From JAVKDP01 sp040222185 (GTDB lineage Bacteria > Bacteroidota > Rhodothermia > Balneolales > Balneolaceae), in contig JAVKDP010000079.1 in the NCBI GenBank assembly GCA_040222185.1, positions 62,001 to 126,000 of the forward strand: a DNA stretch of 64,000 nt, given 5' to 3'. Below the pieces are notes generated by a model, which had not been told where the DNA came from, did no database searches, and saw only the letters and a list, made by a program, of their open reading frames with translations. Shown here in pieces: positions 27,761 through 37,742 of this stretch. How positions within the stretch are numbered: position 1 is the stretch's first letter; each line of letters begins with the position of its first letter. The position numbers and the translations under genes are program-made.

Positions 27761-28456
27761 TTATTTAATATATTCCTCAAAATATTGTTGAAGTGTCATA
27801 TCATGTAGATCGAAGGTCTCTTTTTGTGGGGTAAGTTTTTCGATGAAATCGATTCTGAAATTTCTAAAATCCTTTCTTAGACGGCAGAAGGCAATGAGCA
27901 GAAAATTTCCATTTATACTGTAGATTGCAAAAGGTTCTATGTTCCTGGTAGTTCTTTTATTCCCGGAAGATTGATAGACAATATTCAAAACCCTGAAGTG
28001 AATAATAGCTGATTGAATTTTCAGGAGATTATCACTCGTTTTCTCTTTACTATTATTTCCACCAAAATAGATCCTCTCCGCTAGCAAGTCGGCATTTCCC
28101 TTTTGCGAGTATCTTAAAATTGCTTTGATCTTTTCTACTGCACTGGCAACATTATCACTCAGGGATTTATCTTTATTTTTACTTATCAGTTGCTCTACCG
28201 TAACTAATGCATTTGCTTCATCTTCTGTAAATAGAACAGGAGGGAGGTGGTAACCCTCCATAATGGAATATCCTTTTCCTTCTTCGGTTATGATTGGTAT
28301 TCCTGATTGCTCAAGAGTACGGATATCCCTATAAATAGTACGGACACTTACTTTATGCTTTTCTGCAAGATACGTAGCAGTCATAATCCTTTTGGATTGC
28401 AGCTGTGTAATGATAGCTGTTAACCTTGAAAGCCTCGGTTTTTCTTTCTCATTCAT
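27761..28456 (-). CDS. YafY-type HTH and WYL-domain transcriptional regulator
   Basis: The 231-residue protein has an HTH_11 domain at the N-terminus (RIMTATYLAEKHKVSVRTIYRDI), followed by a linker and a WYL-type effector domain from about 135 containing NIEPFAIYSINGNFLLIAF and FRNFRIDFIEKL. Such regulators sense small ligands or nucleotides and control neighbouring genes. It may regulate the adjacent DUF4345 gene or the amidohydrolase upstream; the sequence does not decide this. Confidence 0.9.
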   Translation of the reverse strand: MNEKEKPRLSRLTAIITQLQSKRIMTATYLAEKHKVSVRTIYRDIRTLEQSGIPIITEEGKGYSIMEGYHLPPVLFTEDEANALVTVEQLISKNKDKSLSDNVASAVEKIKAILRYSQKGNADLLAERIYFGGNNSKEKTSDNLLKIQSAIIHFRVLNIVYQSSGNKRTTRNIEPFAIYSINGNFLLIAFCRLRKDFRNFRIDFIEKLTPQKETFDLHDMTLQQYFEEYIK

Positions 28457-28489
28457 ATATGATGTAATTTAGAGTAAATAATTTCTTAT

Positions 28490-30193
28490 TTACTGCTCAT
28501 AAATCAGTTCACCTTTTAAATATGTTTTTAAAACCCGGGTTTGGTTAATTCGATTAGGATTAATATCAAATATGTTCTGATTTAATATGATAAAATCTGC
28601 TTCTTTCCCAATTTCTAAAGTCCCAACTTTATCTTCTTGTCGCATTACATAAGCAGCATGTATGGTATAGGCCTTTATTGCTTCCTGAAGAGTAATTTCC
28701 TGTGGTGATCGGGTAACTGCATTTTGTATACCAATAAAGGGATTTAAATCGCTTACATCCCAATCACTACTTAATGTAACTCTAGCGTTGGCTTCAACTA
28801 AACTCTTTATTGGGATATTGGCACTATTTAAATTTGATCCGATAAGGAAGTCGGTTTCGTTCCAGTTTTCAGGTTGAGTAAAATCTCCTGAGACTTGAGC
28901 ATCTGCGGTTACATTCAATTCGCTAAACCTAGGGTAGTCTGACGGTAACACATATTCAATATGAGTCAATCGATGCCTTCCATCTCCATTGCTGCTTTCT
29001 TCGATAGCGTTCAGAGTTTCATTAACACCGCGGTTACCAATTGCGTGAATATGAAAATCAAATCCTGATGGTTCAAGGGCACTAATGTATTGCGAAATGC
29101 GATTCTGGGATATATAATTGAGCCCTTTATTACCTGGTAAGTCAAACAGGTCAATTAAGTAATCATCTTCCATTGCTGAAGTAGTGTTAATAATAATCCC
29201 ATCCACATATAGTTTAACCTGGTTTATTTTTAAGAGGCTATTCGGGTCATTCGAATAAAAAGATTGAATAGTACTTATCTGAGTGGCATCCTCTTCAGTT
29301 GGGTATATCCAAAGTCCGAGATTTGCTCTAACCGTTAACTCTCCTTCACTTTCAACCCTCTGCCAGGTCAGATGATGATTTCTTTTCCAATAAGTTCGTG
29401 CATCAGAAATGGAGGTAATCCCATTTTTTGCAAGTTCTGGTAAAGCAAATGCTACCAAGCCTTCATAATCGTTTTGCTCGTTATCCGGAATGGATGCTAT
29501 TGCCAAATCAATGGTCAAATTACCTGCATTATCAATCAATAAACCATTGGGAGCACCACTCTCATCCTTCATGATAATTCCACCAACAGGATTTGCAGAA
29601 TTTTGATTTATTCCTGCTAACTCCAATGCTTTTGAGTTTACCCAAACTGAATGAGATGTTTGTTCCATTACAGCTATAGGTTTTGTTATCGAAATATCAT
29701 CTAAAATTGCAATTGGTTCACGAGTAGCATCAAGCAGTGTGTAAATGTCAAAACCCCAGCCTAAAATCCATTCTGAATTCGGGTTTTGATTTATCGCTTG
29801 CTGGATATCAGAAGCATAGTTTTCAGGGTTGGTTTCAGTTTCGTTTAGTATGAATTGAAAATTCTCAGATGCAGCTTCTAAAGGATGTACGTGTACATCA
29901 TGAATGCCAGGCATCAGCATTCTATTTCCTAAATCAATAATCTCTGTATCTTCAGATATAAGGTTCCGAATTTCTTCTTCATGTCCAATTGCCACAATCA
30001 ACCCATCACGAACTAACATTGACTTAGCCCATTCCTGATTGGGGTTTACGGTATAAATTTGTCCGTTTACATAGAATTGCTCATTGCTTTGAGTAGGCCC
30101 CGTCGGGTTATTATTTATTTTGCAGGAGGAAAAAAAGACCAAAGTCGACAGAAATAAAAAGGTGGTAATGGTCATATTTCTGTCGTGTCTCAT
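28490..30193 (-). CDS. YtcJ-like amidohydrolase lipoprotein
   Basis: The 567-residue protein has a lipoprotein signal ending FFSSC and an amidohydrolase_3 fold. Metal ligands are visible in MPGIHDVHVHPLEAA (HxH) and later FHIHAIGNRGVNE and the Asp of SSDWDVSDLNP. The closing KVGTLEIGKEADFIILNQN is the standard beta-sandwich of amidohydrolases. The family hydrolyses cyclic amides or formamides; here the enzyme would be periplasmic. A start at 30175 is equally possible. Confidence 0.9.
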   Translation of the reverse strand: MRHDRNMTITTFLFLSTLVFFSSCKINNNPTGPTQSNEQFYVNGQIYTVNPNQEWAKSMLVRDGLIVAIGHEEEIRNLISEDTEIIDLGNRMLMPGIHDVHVHPLEAASENFQFILNETETNPENYASDIQQAINQNPNSEWILGWGFDIYTLLDATREPIAILDDISITKPIAVMEQTSHSVWVNSKALELAGINQNSANPVGGIIMKDESGAPNGLLIDNAGNLTIDLAIASIPDNEQNDYEGLVAFALPELAKNGITSISDARTYWKRNHHLTWQRVESEGELTVRANLGLWIYPTEEDATQISTIQSFYSNDPNSLLKINQVKLYVDGIIINTTSAMEDDYLIDLFDLPGNKGLNYISQNRISQYISALEPSGFDFHIHAIGNRGVNETLNAIEESSNGDGRHRLTHIEYVLPSDYPRFSELNVTADAQVSGDFTQPENWNETDFLIGSNLNSANIPIKSLVEANARVTLSSDWDVSDLNPFIGIQNAVTRSPQEITLQEAIKAYTIHAAYVMRQEDKVGTLEIGKEADFIILNQNIFDINPNRINQTRVLKTYLKGELIYEQ

Positions 30194-30262
30194 ATTACTT
30201 GCTAAGATATTGTCTAACGATTATAGGTTGGATTCACTTAGCTTTTCCTGTGTGCTGTTTAG

Positions 30263-31939
30263 CTATTCTAATACAAATACAGCAGGTAATATATAGTTTT
30301 GAATCATTTGTTCAACCTGTGAATGTGAGTAGGGTTGACCAAAAGCTGTAGCAGTAATTACAATAACCAGGGGCTGATCAGTAAACATAATTACCTTATT
30401 ACCTCCATATCCACTAGCCTGAAAGACTTCATAGGACTTACCGTTTGCAGAATACTCGTGGTTCCAGAACAAGAAACCATAACCCGACTGTTGAGGGGTG
30501 TCTGCAAAATGATTCGTTAGGCTTTGTTCAACCCAGTCAGGAGTCAAGATATGTTTTTTATTCCAGGTTCCTTTGTTTTTATAAAGCTGTCCATATTTAG
30601 CAAAGTCGAGAGCGCTAAGGGCAAGTCCGCCAGCAGTATGGGCTTTGTTTAGAGGTGTATACTGCCATTGATAATCAGTAATGCCTAAGGGTTTAAATAG
30701 CTTTTCGAGGGTATATTTTTCCAGTCCTCCCGGAACAGACTTGTCTAAGATACCACCAAGAAGTACAGAGCCGGCTGTGAAGTAATCAAATACTTCTCCA
30801 ATCTCTTTGTTACTGTCCATGGGTAAATCTAAAGCGAATTTCACCCAATCATCAGTGGGGTACATTTTTGAATCGTTACCCGGGGTATTAGAATCATTAT
30901 CAGAGCCATCTAAACCGGAACTCATGGTGAGGAGACTCTTGAGTGTTACCTGGGCTTTCTTTCGGGAATAATTATGGTATTGGCGTAGATCATAAATTTC
31001 ACCGAGCGTTTGATCAACGCCTGTAAAGTGGCCTTCTTCAATGGCAATACCTGTCATTGTAGAAGCGAAAGATTTTCCAACTGAGCGGGTGTTGTGTAAT
31101 GTGCTTCGGTTTGCACCATTAAAATATTCTTCGAGTAATAGTTCACCGTCTTTAATCACTACAATACTGGTAATATCCTTAAATCTGTTTTGAGCTATTC
31201 TTTCGTTGAGTACTCTGATTTTATTTCTATCAAAACGGTCTTTGGATATGTCCCATCCACTATTGGATTGAATGGGCTGGATAGCAATTTGCTCTTCAGG
31301 CACTTTCTCCGGTTCAGCTAATTTTAATTCAATCTCTCCCTCTGCAATTAGGTCACCGACAATTAGCTCATCATTTCTTAGGTAAGGTCGAATTTCGATT
31401 TTTAGTGTATGTGTTCCAGTTTCTAAAGCAGCATTGCCACCGTTCCTGTAATAAAAACGCATCCAAAGAAAACGTCCCCATGAATCTAGATTTTCACTAC
31501 TTAAGAATGGCCGATATAAAATAGTATTTTCGTTTTTTTGAGAAGGTAAACCAGCACCCAAATTCAGGTTTTCGGTATACAATAAATCACCATCTACATA
31601 GAATGAGAACTGAAAATTCCCGTTTTGAACAAGTTCATCTACCGTTAAAGTAGGGTCTAATCGGTGCAGGTAATTCGTTAAAGAATTATCAAAAAAGGCG
31701 GCAAAATTCAGATCACTGGTTTCTGCAATTTCAAAAGAAGATAAAAAGTCCCCTTCAGCATATTTTCTTTGATGGTACGAGCCGGTAGAAAACCTGATTT
31801 TCCCAATATTTGCCTCATGCAATGAAGAAGTGATGCCTTTATGTTGGACAATATCTGACATTTTATCGGATGAACTTTGTGCACATGATGTTGAAATTGA
31901 GGCCAGGCTTAGGAAAAGGATAATTGCAAGATTTCTCAT
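30263..31939 (-). CDS. Secreted serine hydrolase with N-terminal beta domain
   Basis: The 558-residue protein has a signal sequence with a possible lipobox (ISTSC, Cys19), an extra N-terminal beta-sandwich-like part (30-220) and a C-terminal beta-lactamase/6-aminohexanoate hydrolase-like domain. The catalytic Ser286-Val-Gly-Lys289 is clear, with a Tyr in FDYFTAGSVLLGG and ASGYGGNKV as the third box, as in the carboxylesterase/nylon-oligomer hydrolase branch. It is 69 bases downstream-side of the amidohydrolase start, same strand. Substrate unknown. Confidence 0.88.
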   Translation of the reverse strand: MRNLAIILFLSLASISTSCAQSSSDKMSDIVQHKGITSSLHEANIGKIRFSTGSYHQRKYAEGDFLSSFEIAETSDLNFAAFFDNSLTNYLHRLDPTLTVDELVQNGNFQFSFYVDGDLLYTENLNLGAGLPSQKNENTILYRPFLSSENLDSWGRFLWMRFYYRNGGNAALETGTHTLKIEIRPYLRNDELIVGDLIAEGEIELKLAEPEKVPEEQIAIQPIQSNSGWDISKDRFDRNKIRVLNERIAQNRFKDITSIVVIKDGELLLEEYFNGANRSTLHNTRSVGKSFASTMTGIAIEEGHFTGVDQTLGEIYDLRQYHNYSRKKAQVTLKSLLTMSSGLDGSDNDSNTPGNDSKMYPTDDWVKFALDLPMDSNKEIGEVFDYFTAGSVLLGGILDKSVPGGLEKYTLEKLFKPLGITDYQWQYTPLNKAHTAGGLALSALDFAKYGQLYKNKGTWNKKHILTPDWVEQSLTNHFADTPQQSGYGFLFWNHEYSANGKSYEVFQASGYGGNKVIMFTDQPLVIVITATAFGQPYSHSQVEQMIQNYILPAVFVLE

Positions 31940-32011
31940 TTTGCTGTGATATTAATTAGTAAAGCTCAAAGCTACTTTGGAATAAATAACCAAAATAGAA
32001 TGAAATTAACA

Positions 32012-32815
32012 TCAGTGACATTTTTTTTGAAATTCCTTTGGAGTCATACCCAGGTATCTCTTAAATGTTCTGGAAAAATGGCTTTGATCTGAAAAACCAC
32101 ATTCATAAGTAATATCAAACAATGACTTTTTAGTGGATAACATGAAGTCAACGGCTCTTTTTATCCTAACCTGCCGGATATAATCTCCCAAGGTGGTAGA
32201 GAAATATTTAGGTATAGCCCTGGATAGATGCCCGGGATGAATTCCCAGTCGCTCCGAAAGAGATTTCAAATTAAATGGCTCATTACTCATATGAATGATC
32301 TCAACAAGTGAAGTCAGCCAGGATGGCTTCTCTTTGAACAGATAGATTTTTTCTTTCTCGATATTCTCACATAATTCGGATACCAGGAGTTCGCAAGAAA
32401 TCTCAGAATATATATCTGCATACTTAAATTCAGCATATAGTTTAGCCAGTATATGATGAAGCCTAGGGTTTTTTATGAGCTTACTGCCTTCCCAAAGTGT
32501 AATGTCTATGCTATTCTTTTCAAACCAGCTCTTTTCAAATTCAATATGAAAGCCCCGGGCATGAATAGTTTCTCTGGAGTTAAAATGGGGCTCCTGCCAG
32601 TTATGAAGAAGAAAACTCCCCGAAGGACAGGTAGTTTTTCGTTTCTTATTCACATCATATAAATTCCCTTGCAGAACGTACATGAAATAGGGGTTCTCAT
32701 GGAAGTGCCAATCGGTTTTTTTGGTCAGGTAATCATACTCTGAAAACAGGATACCATTCATATGCTTTTCAGCATGCATAGATCCATAATAAGTACCTTT
32801 AGTGAGTATTTTCAT
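32012..32815 (-). CDS. AraC family transcriptional regulator
   Basis: The 267-residue protein has an N-terminal cupin-like sensing domain (WHFHENPYFMYVLQG near 37) and a C-terminal AraC DNA-binding domain with two HTH units: FNLKSLSERLGIHPGHLSR and ITYECGFSDQSHFSRTFKR. The cupin His pair suggests metal or small-ligand binding. It lies upstream of the serine hydrolase, on the same strand with a 72-base gap, and may regulate it. Confidence 0.92.
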   Translation of the reverse strand: MKILTKGTYYGSMHAEKHMNGILFSEYDYLTKKTDWHFHENPYFMYVLQGNLYDVNKKRKTTCPSGSFLLHNWQEPHFNSRETIHARGFHIEFEKSWFEKNSIDITLWEGSKLIKNPRLHHILAKLYAEFKYADIYSEISCELLVSELCENIEKEKIYLFKEKPSWLTSLVEIIHMSNEPFNLKSLSERLGIHPGHLSRAIPKYFSTTLGDYIRQVRIKRAVDFMLSTKKSLFDITYECGFSDQSHFSRTFKRYLGMTPKEFQKKCH

Positions 32816-32949
32816 CTGCCATCCAGGATTGATTAGCTATAACCTGGTGTAATGACGTTAATTTGTAAAATTAGTTGGGTTTTTGTTCGAAAACTGCCTA
32901 GCTAAATTGAATATGTTCCTGATTGCAGAACTAAATAAGTTGGATCGCA

Positions 32950-33396
32950 CTATTCCGAATTGTTAGAGAGCGATGCAGGTACATCGGGTTTTGCTTGTCC
33001 AACCTCAATGATATACCCATCAGGATCTTTGATATAGGTGCGCCATTCTGCTCCCATGTCTTGGGGTGGGGTTAGAAATTCTGCTCCGAGTGCTTGCCAG
33101 TCATTGTAGCTTTGTTGTATATCTGCCACTCTTATATTCAGAAAGCTGCGGAAAGTGCGCGATTCAGGGGTAGGGGCTTCCAGGTAGTAGCCTGGTTTAT
33201 CCACCGTTGGACCGCCGCCCTCATTCAGAATCAACCATGTGTTAGCCAATTTCACAAAAGAAGGATGCCCCTCATGTAGTACTTTGCCTCCAAATACCTT
33301 AGCATAGTAATTTGCTGACGCAATTGCGTCTTTTACAACCAAAAACTGGGTTACTAAAAAACCCTCCCGGGGCATAGGAAATTCAGACAAATCCAT
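32950..33396 (-). CDS. VOC (glyoxalase/bleomycin-resistance fold) protein
   Basis: The 148-residue cytosolic protein shows the VOC beta-alpha-beta-beta-beta repeat twice: LVVKDAIASANYYAKVFGG with a metal-site Glu, and ADIQQSYNDWQALGAEFLTP ending in YIKDPDGYIIEVGQ with the last Glu. Members bind a metal ion and act on small thiol adducts or catechols, or bind drugs. Nothing nearby indicates the ligand. Confidence 0.88.
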   Translation of the reverse strand: MDLSEFPMPREGFLVTQFLVVKDAIASANYYAKVFGGKVLHEGHPSFVKLANTWLILNEGGGPTVDKPGYYLEAPTPESRTFRSFLNIRVADIQQSYNDWQALGAEFLTPPQDMGAEWRTYIKDPDGYIIEVGQAKPDVPASLSNNSE

Positions 33397-33533
33397 AATA
33401 AGTGTATGTTATTAATACTGAATTAAGCTACTGCTTTCCAAAGGCAACACCAAGGTGGCTGGTCTGGAGTTTTATAAAAGAGTATCTAAATATCAGGAGC
33501 TAAAGCTACACGCTTTATTAAACATGTAACTTT

Positions 33534-35243
33534 TTATTCGATAATAGATTCTAACCCTGTCGCCAAAAATACCAAAGGTGCATTCCAGTTTATTGCTGTT
33601 TCATTTGTAGAGTAACTACACTGGGTATCTGTAAAGGATGCCGCTGGAAATTCACTACGAATTACTCCTTGGGCTTCACAATCTGTTAAAACGATAGTGT
33701 TTGGTCCACCAGAGATAAACCCGGGCATGGGTTCATCAACCCCATCTGTTCCCATGATTCGATTATGTTGATCTAGAGGTGTTTTGTCACCAAACCCTGT
33801 AACAAAAGAATATCCGGTGGCATTTCTGCCTAAAATATAATTCAAATCGTTTTGTGCAGAAGCTACATACTTATCATCTTTCGTTAGTTGGTAAGCAACC
33901 AACTTCAACATCCCATCGTTAGCTACATCGGAATTACTTCCCCAGGCAAACTGATCCATACTAATTAAATAAGGAGAAGCAGCTTCCTTTTCTAGCATAT
34001 TATCGACGTAAGCAATAAAGTCATTTTCCATAGATTCGAATTCGGATCGCTTATCGGAAGTAAGAATAGAAATAACTCCTAATGCATTTACAACATCCCA
34101 TTTTGGAGTAATGGGTTTCTCGTAATATTTCATCATGGATTGTTTGTATTTACTTTCTCCTGTGATAAGATACATTTCTGCTGATGCCCAGAACCATTCG
34201 TCTACCAGTGAAGTGTCAGGATAAGCACCTGTACTAACATCTTCTGGTTGGTTATAAAACACATCAGGATTTTCCATTGCCCATTCCCATGCTAACTTTG
34301 CCTGACTAGCCATTTTATTAGCTAGTTCTGTTTGATTGTTACGACTGTAAATCCGGTGAGCAGCAGCCATGGTTGATGCAAAATCCAAGGTAGCTGAAGT
34401 ACTTTTCTGCAAGAGATATCTTTGAGCTGTAGTTTCGTTAGGCATTTTAAAACCATCGAAATTCTTGGTGGTTAATTTATGATATAAACCTCCGTCGCTT
34501 GGGTCCTGCATAGTCATCATCCACTTCAAGTTAACCAGGGCTTCATCCAAAATATCAGGAATATCATTGCCTGATTCAGGAATATTAAGATTCTGATTTC
34601 GATGATATTCTGTGTTTAGTGCAAAGCTTTGCAGAATAGTCCATGTGGTAATGCTACTGTTAACAATATACTTTCCGTAATCTCCAGCATCATACCAACC
34701 ACCAGGAGAAGAAAGGATAGTCCCTTCAGGGCGATTATTATCTGCAGCTGATGCATGAATCATAACTTCTGTATCCGGATGTCCAGCTTCCCAGTTCCAT
34801 TTACCACCAAATTCTTCTTCAATATCTATACCCACTCTTGAGTAGTAATAAGATTTTAATGCAGCATCGGCCAAGTCTCCATAAAGAGATTCTCCAATTT
34901 CAAAAGCAGCAGAGCATTTAGTGTCGCTTATGCATAAAGTATATTCTCCTTTCTCTGTGACTTCAGAAAAGTCGGCTACAGCCACAGCATCACCGGATAA
35001 TTCCCAGTAGGAAGGTTCAGACAGGTTTCCGGTGTAAACGGTTTTACCCTCTGCGTTTTTAACTTCAAAGCTATTCACATCGGCTCTGATCAATGCTTTT
35101 TTTGAAGCATTTACGGGATATCCTACCTGATTTAGCAGAATACTATCGGAAGAATTGTGCGTTTGACTGTTTCCTGTTGAGCAACCGATGAGTAAAAAGG
35201 GTGCTATTAGTATGAGGTTTAGAGCATTTGTTAAACGTTTCAT
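33534..35243 (-). CDS. GH9 family endoglucanase lipoprotein
   Basis: The 569-residue protein has a lipoprotein signal (LLIGC, Cys21), an Ig-like N-terminal CelD_N domain (SILLNQVGYPVNASKKALI) and a GH9 catalytic barrel from about 120. The catalytic Asp pair is in GGWYDAGDYGKYIV and the acid Glu548 in NETAINWNAPLVF. It should cut beta-1,4-glucan or cello-oligosaccharides at the cell surface or in the periplasm. It is the last gene of the operon, 8 bases after the GH94 gene. Confidence 0.94.
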   Translation of the reverse strand: MKRLTNALNLILIAPFLLIGCSTGNSQTHNSSDSILLNQVGYPVNASKKALIRADVNSFEVKNAEGKTVYTGNLSEPSYWELSGDAVAVADFSEVTEKGEYTLCISDTKCSAAFEIGESLYGDLADAALKSYYYSRVGIDIEEEFGGKWNWEAGHPDTEVMIHASAADNNRPEGTILSSPGGWYDAGDYGKYIVNSSITTWTILQSFALNTEYHRNQNLNIPESGNDIPDILDEALVNLKWMMTMQDPSDGGLYHKLTTKNFDGFKMPNETTAQRYLLQKSTSATLDFASTMAAAHRIYSRNNQTELANKMASQAKLAWEWAMENPDVFYNQPEDVSTGAYPDTSLVDEWFWASAEMYLITGESKYKQSMMKYYEKPITPKWDVVNALGVISILTSDKRSEFESMENDFIAYVDNMLEKEAASPYLISMDQFAWGSNSDVANDGMLKLVAYQLTKDDKYVASAQNDLNYILGRNATGYSFVTGFGDKTPLDQHNRIMGTDGVDEPMPGFISGGPNTIVLTDCEAQGVIRSEFPAASFTDTQCSYSTNETAINWNAPLVFLATGLESIIE

Positions 35244-35251
35244 AGTTTTGA

Positions 35252-37693
35252 TTATTTACCAAGTTCGATTTCAATGTTGTATTCACCAGCAGGTAGTAAG
35301 GGGAGGGTGTTTCCTCCGGTAAAAGGCTCTCCATCAATTACTACATTCTTTACGCCTTTACTTACTCCAGATGGGTTTTTCACTTCAATATGATAGGTTG
35401 TTCCCCGAAATTTTCGGGTAATCTTATACTCCTTCCAGTCAGACGGAATACAAGGATCTATTTCTAGTCCATCATATCCGGGTCGCACGCCAAGGATGTA
35501 TTGGCTGATTGCATAGAAATTCCAGGCTGCAGTACCTGTCAGCCATGAGTTTTTTGCTTCTCCAGGTTTAAAGGCGTCTTTTCCTGCAATCATTTGAGAA
35601 TATACATACGGCTCTGTTTTGTGCAGCTCACTTATGTCTTCTAAATAAGCAGGGGATATCTTTCTAAAATACTCCCAGGCCTGATCACCTCTTCCCAAAA
35701 CTGTTTCACCAATCATTATCCAGGGATTATTATGGCAGAAAACACCGGCATTTTCTTTATATCCTTCTGGATAACTGGAGATTTCTCCATACTCAATATG
35801 GTACTTGGTGTATGCGGGATTGTTCAGTACAATTCCATATTTAGAGTCGAGTCGTTCCTTAACTGAATCAAGGGCTTTTTCGACCATACCTTCTTCAAGG
35901 CCTATTCCTGCCATAGAGCACCACCCATTCGACTCTATGAAAATCTTTCCTTCTTCGTTTTCTTTACTTCCGATTTTGTTGCCGTAGTAGTCATATGCTC
36001 TCAGGAACCAGTCGCCGTCCCAGCCATCTTTTTTGATGGCTTCAACCATACTATCAACATGTTCTTGGGCGCGTTCAGCTTCTTCATTTTTACCAAGTTT
36101 TTTGCAAAGCTCAATGTATTCGCGTCCATACACAACAAATAATCCCGCAATCATAAGGGATTCTGCTTTAGTACCTTCAGTTTTGTTCTCAGTAGTCTGG
36201 AAGGATTCATTCGGATCATTAGAGAAGCAGTTCAGGTTCAAACAATCGTTCCAATCTGCACGGCCTATTAGTGGCAAGCCATGAGGCCCAAGGTTGTTGA
36301 CTGTGTAGTCGAAAGAAATAGTAAGGTGATTAAACAATGATTGAGCCAGGCTTTCGTCATTATCAAAAGGCACCATTTCATCAAGAATGGAATAATCTCC
36401 GGTTTCTTTTAGATATGCAGTAGTTCCTAAAATCAGCCACATTGGATCATCATTAAAACCACTTCCAATATCGTTATTTCCACGTTTGGTTAGAGGTTGA
36501 TATTGATGGTAGCAGCTGCCGTCTGGAAACTGAGTGGATGCAATGTCTATAATTCGCTGACGAGCATTTTCAGGTTGTTGATGTACAAATCCAATTAAAT
36601 CCTGATTGGAATCCCGGAATCCCATTCCACGCCCAATACCACTTTCAAAAAATGAAGCTGATCGGGAGAAACAGAAAGTGATCATACATTGATATTGATT
36701 CCAGACATTAACCATTCGATCAAGTTTTTCATCATTACTCTTGATGGTATAGATGCTCAACAAATCTTCCCAGTATGTTCTAAGTTCTGCTAATGCTGCA
36801 TCTACTTTTTCGCTGGTGTCGAAATTAGAGATAACCTCTTTTGCTTTAGCTTTATTGATTACTCTTTTCGATTCCCATTTCTCATCCTGTTCATTTTCTA
36901 CATAGCCTAAAATAAACACAAAGTCTTTCGATTCACCCGGCTCCAGGTTTACTTCAATATAATGTGAAGCAATTGGAGACCAACCATGTGCATGGCTCAT
37001 AGTAGGTTTACCATCAAGCACAACCTGAGGTTCATGAAAGCCATTATGTAAACCCATGAATGATTCACGATCGGTATCAAAACCATCTATAGGAGCATTT
37101 ACTGAATAAAACGCATAATGATTTCTTCGTTCGCGATATTCCGTTTTGTGGTATAAGGTAGAGCCATCAATTTCAACTTCACCAGTAGAGAAATTTCGCT
37201 GGAAATTTTCCATATCAGCGGCTGCATTCCATAGAGCCCACTCGGTAAAAGAGAAAAACTTCAGTTTCTTTGATTCAGGACCATTGTTTTTTAAAGTTAC
37301 TTTCTGAACCTCCGCATGAGTGTTCAAGGGAACAAAAAACAAGGTCTCCGCAGAAATTCCATTCTTTTCGCCTTTAATACGAGTATAGTTCATCCCATGG
37401 CGACACTCATAATTATCTAAAGGAGTTTTGGTTGGTTTCCAGCCCGGTGACCAAATCGTATCCTCATCTTTGATATAGAAATATCGTCCACCTGAATCCA
37501 TGGGAACATTGTTATACCTATAGCGGGTAAGTCTTCTGAACTTTGCATCTTTGTAAAAAGAGTATCCGCCACCGGTATTCGATATAAGTGAGAAGAAATC
37601 TTTTGTACCCAGGTAGTTAATCCATGGCCAGGGAGTGGCAGGATTCGTAATTACATATTCCCGATTTGCGTCATCAAAATGTCCAAATTTCAT
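35252..37693 (-). CDS. GH94 cellobiose phosphorylase
   Basis: The 813-residue cytosolic enzyme matches the usual size of cellobiose phosphorylase and splits cellobiose with phosphate into glucose-1-phosphate and glucose. Visible features are the N-terminal beta-sandwich, GMGFRDSNQDL (356-366), the catalytic acid region ADWNDCLNL (479-487) and HNNPWIMIGETV near 670. No signal peptide is present, consistent with import by the adjoining GPH symporter. Chitobiose or cellodextrin phosphorylases are related, but length and the GH9 neighbour favour cellobiose. Confidence 0.92.
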   Translation of the reverse strand: MKFGHFDDANREYVITNPATPWPWINYLGTKDFFSLISNTGGGYSFYKDAKFRRLTRYRYNNVPMDSGGRYFYIKDEDTIWSPGWKPTKTPLDNYECRHGMNYTRIKGEKNGISAETLFFVPLNTHAEVQKVTLKNNGPESKKLKFFSFTEWALWNAAADMENFQRNFSTGEVEIDGSTLYHKTEYRERRNHYAFYSVNAPIDGFDTDRESFMGLHNGFHEPQVVLDGKPTMSHAHGWSPIASHYIEVNLEPGESKDFVFILGYVENEQDEKWESKRVINKAKAKEVISNFDTSEKVDAALAELRTYWEDLLSIYTIKSNDEKLDRMVNVWNQYQCMITFCFSRSASFFESGIGRGMGFRDSNQDLIGFVHQQPENARQRIIDIASTQFPDGSCYHQYQPLTKRGNNDIGSGFNDDPMWLILGTTAYLKETGDYSILDEMVPFDNDESLAQSLFNHLTISFDYTVNNLGPHGLPLIGRADWNDCLNLNCFSNDPNESFQTTENKTEGTKAESLMIAGLFVVYGREYIELCKKLGKNEEAERAQEHVDSMVEAIKKDGWDGDWFLRAYDYYGNKIGSKENEEGKIFIESNGWCSMAGIGLEEGMVEKALDSVKERLDSKYGIVLNNPAYTKYHIEYGEISSYPEGYKENAGVFCHNNPWIMIGETVLGRGDQAWEYFRKISPAYLEDISELHKTEPYVYSQMIAGKDAFKPGEAKNSWLTGTAAWNFYAISQYILGVRPGYDGLEIDPCIPSDWKEYKITRKFRGTTYHIEVKNPSGVSKGVKNVVIDGEPFTGGNTLPLLPAGEYNIEIELGK

Positions 37694-37742
37694 TTTCTTA
37701 AGTATCTAATATTAAATTGATTGAGTAGTATTTTTTGTTTGT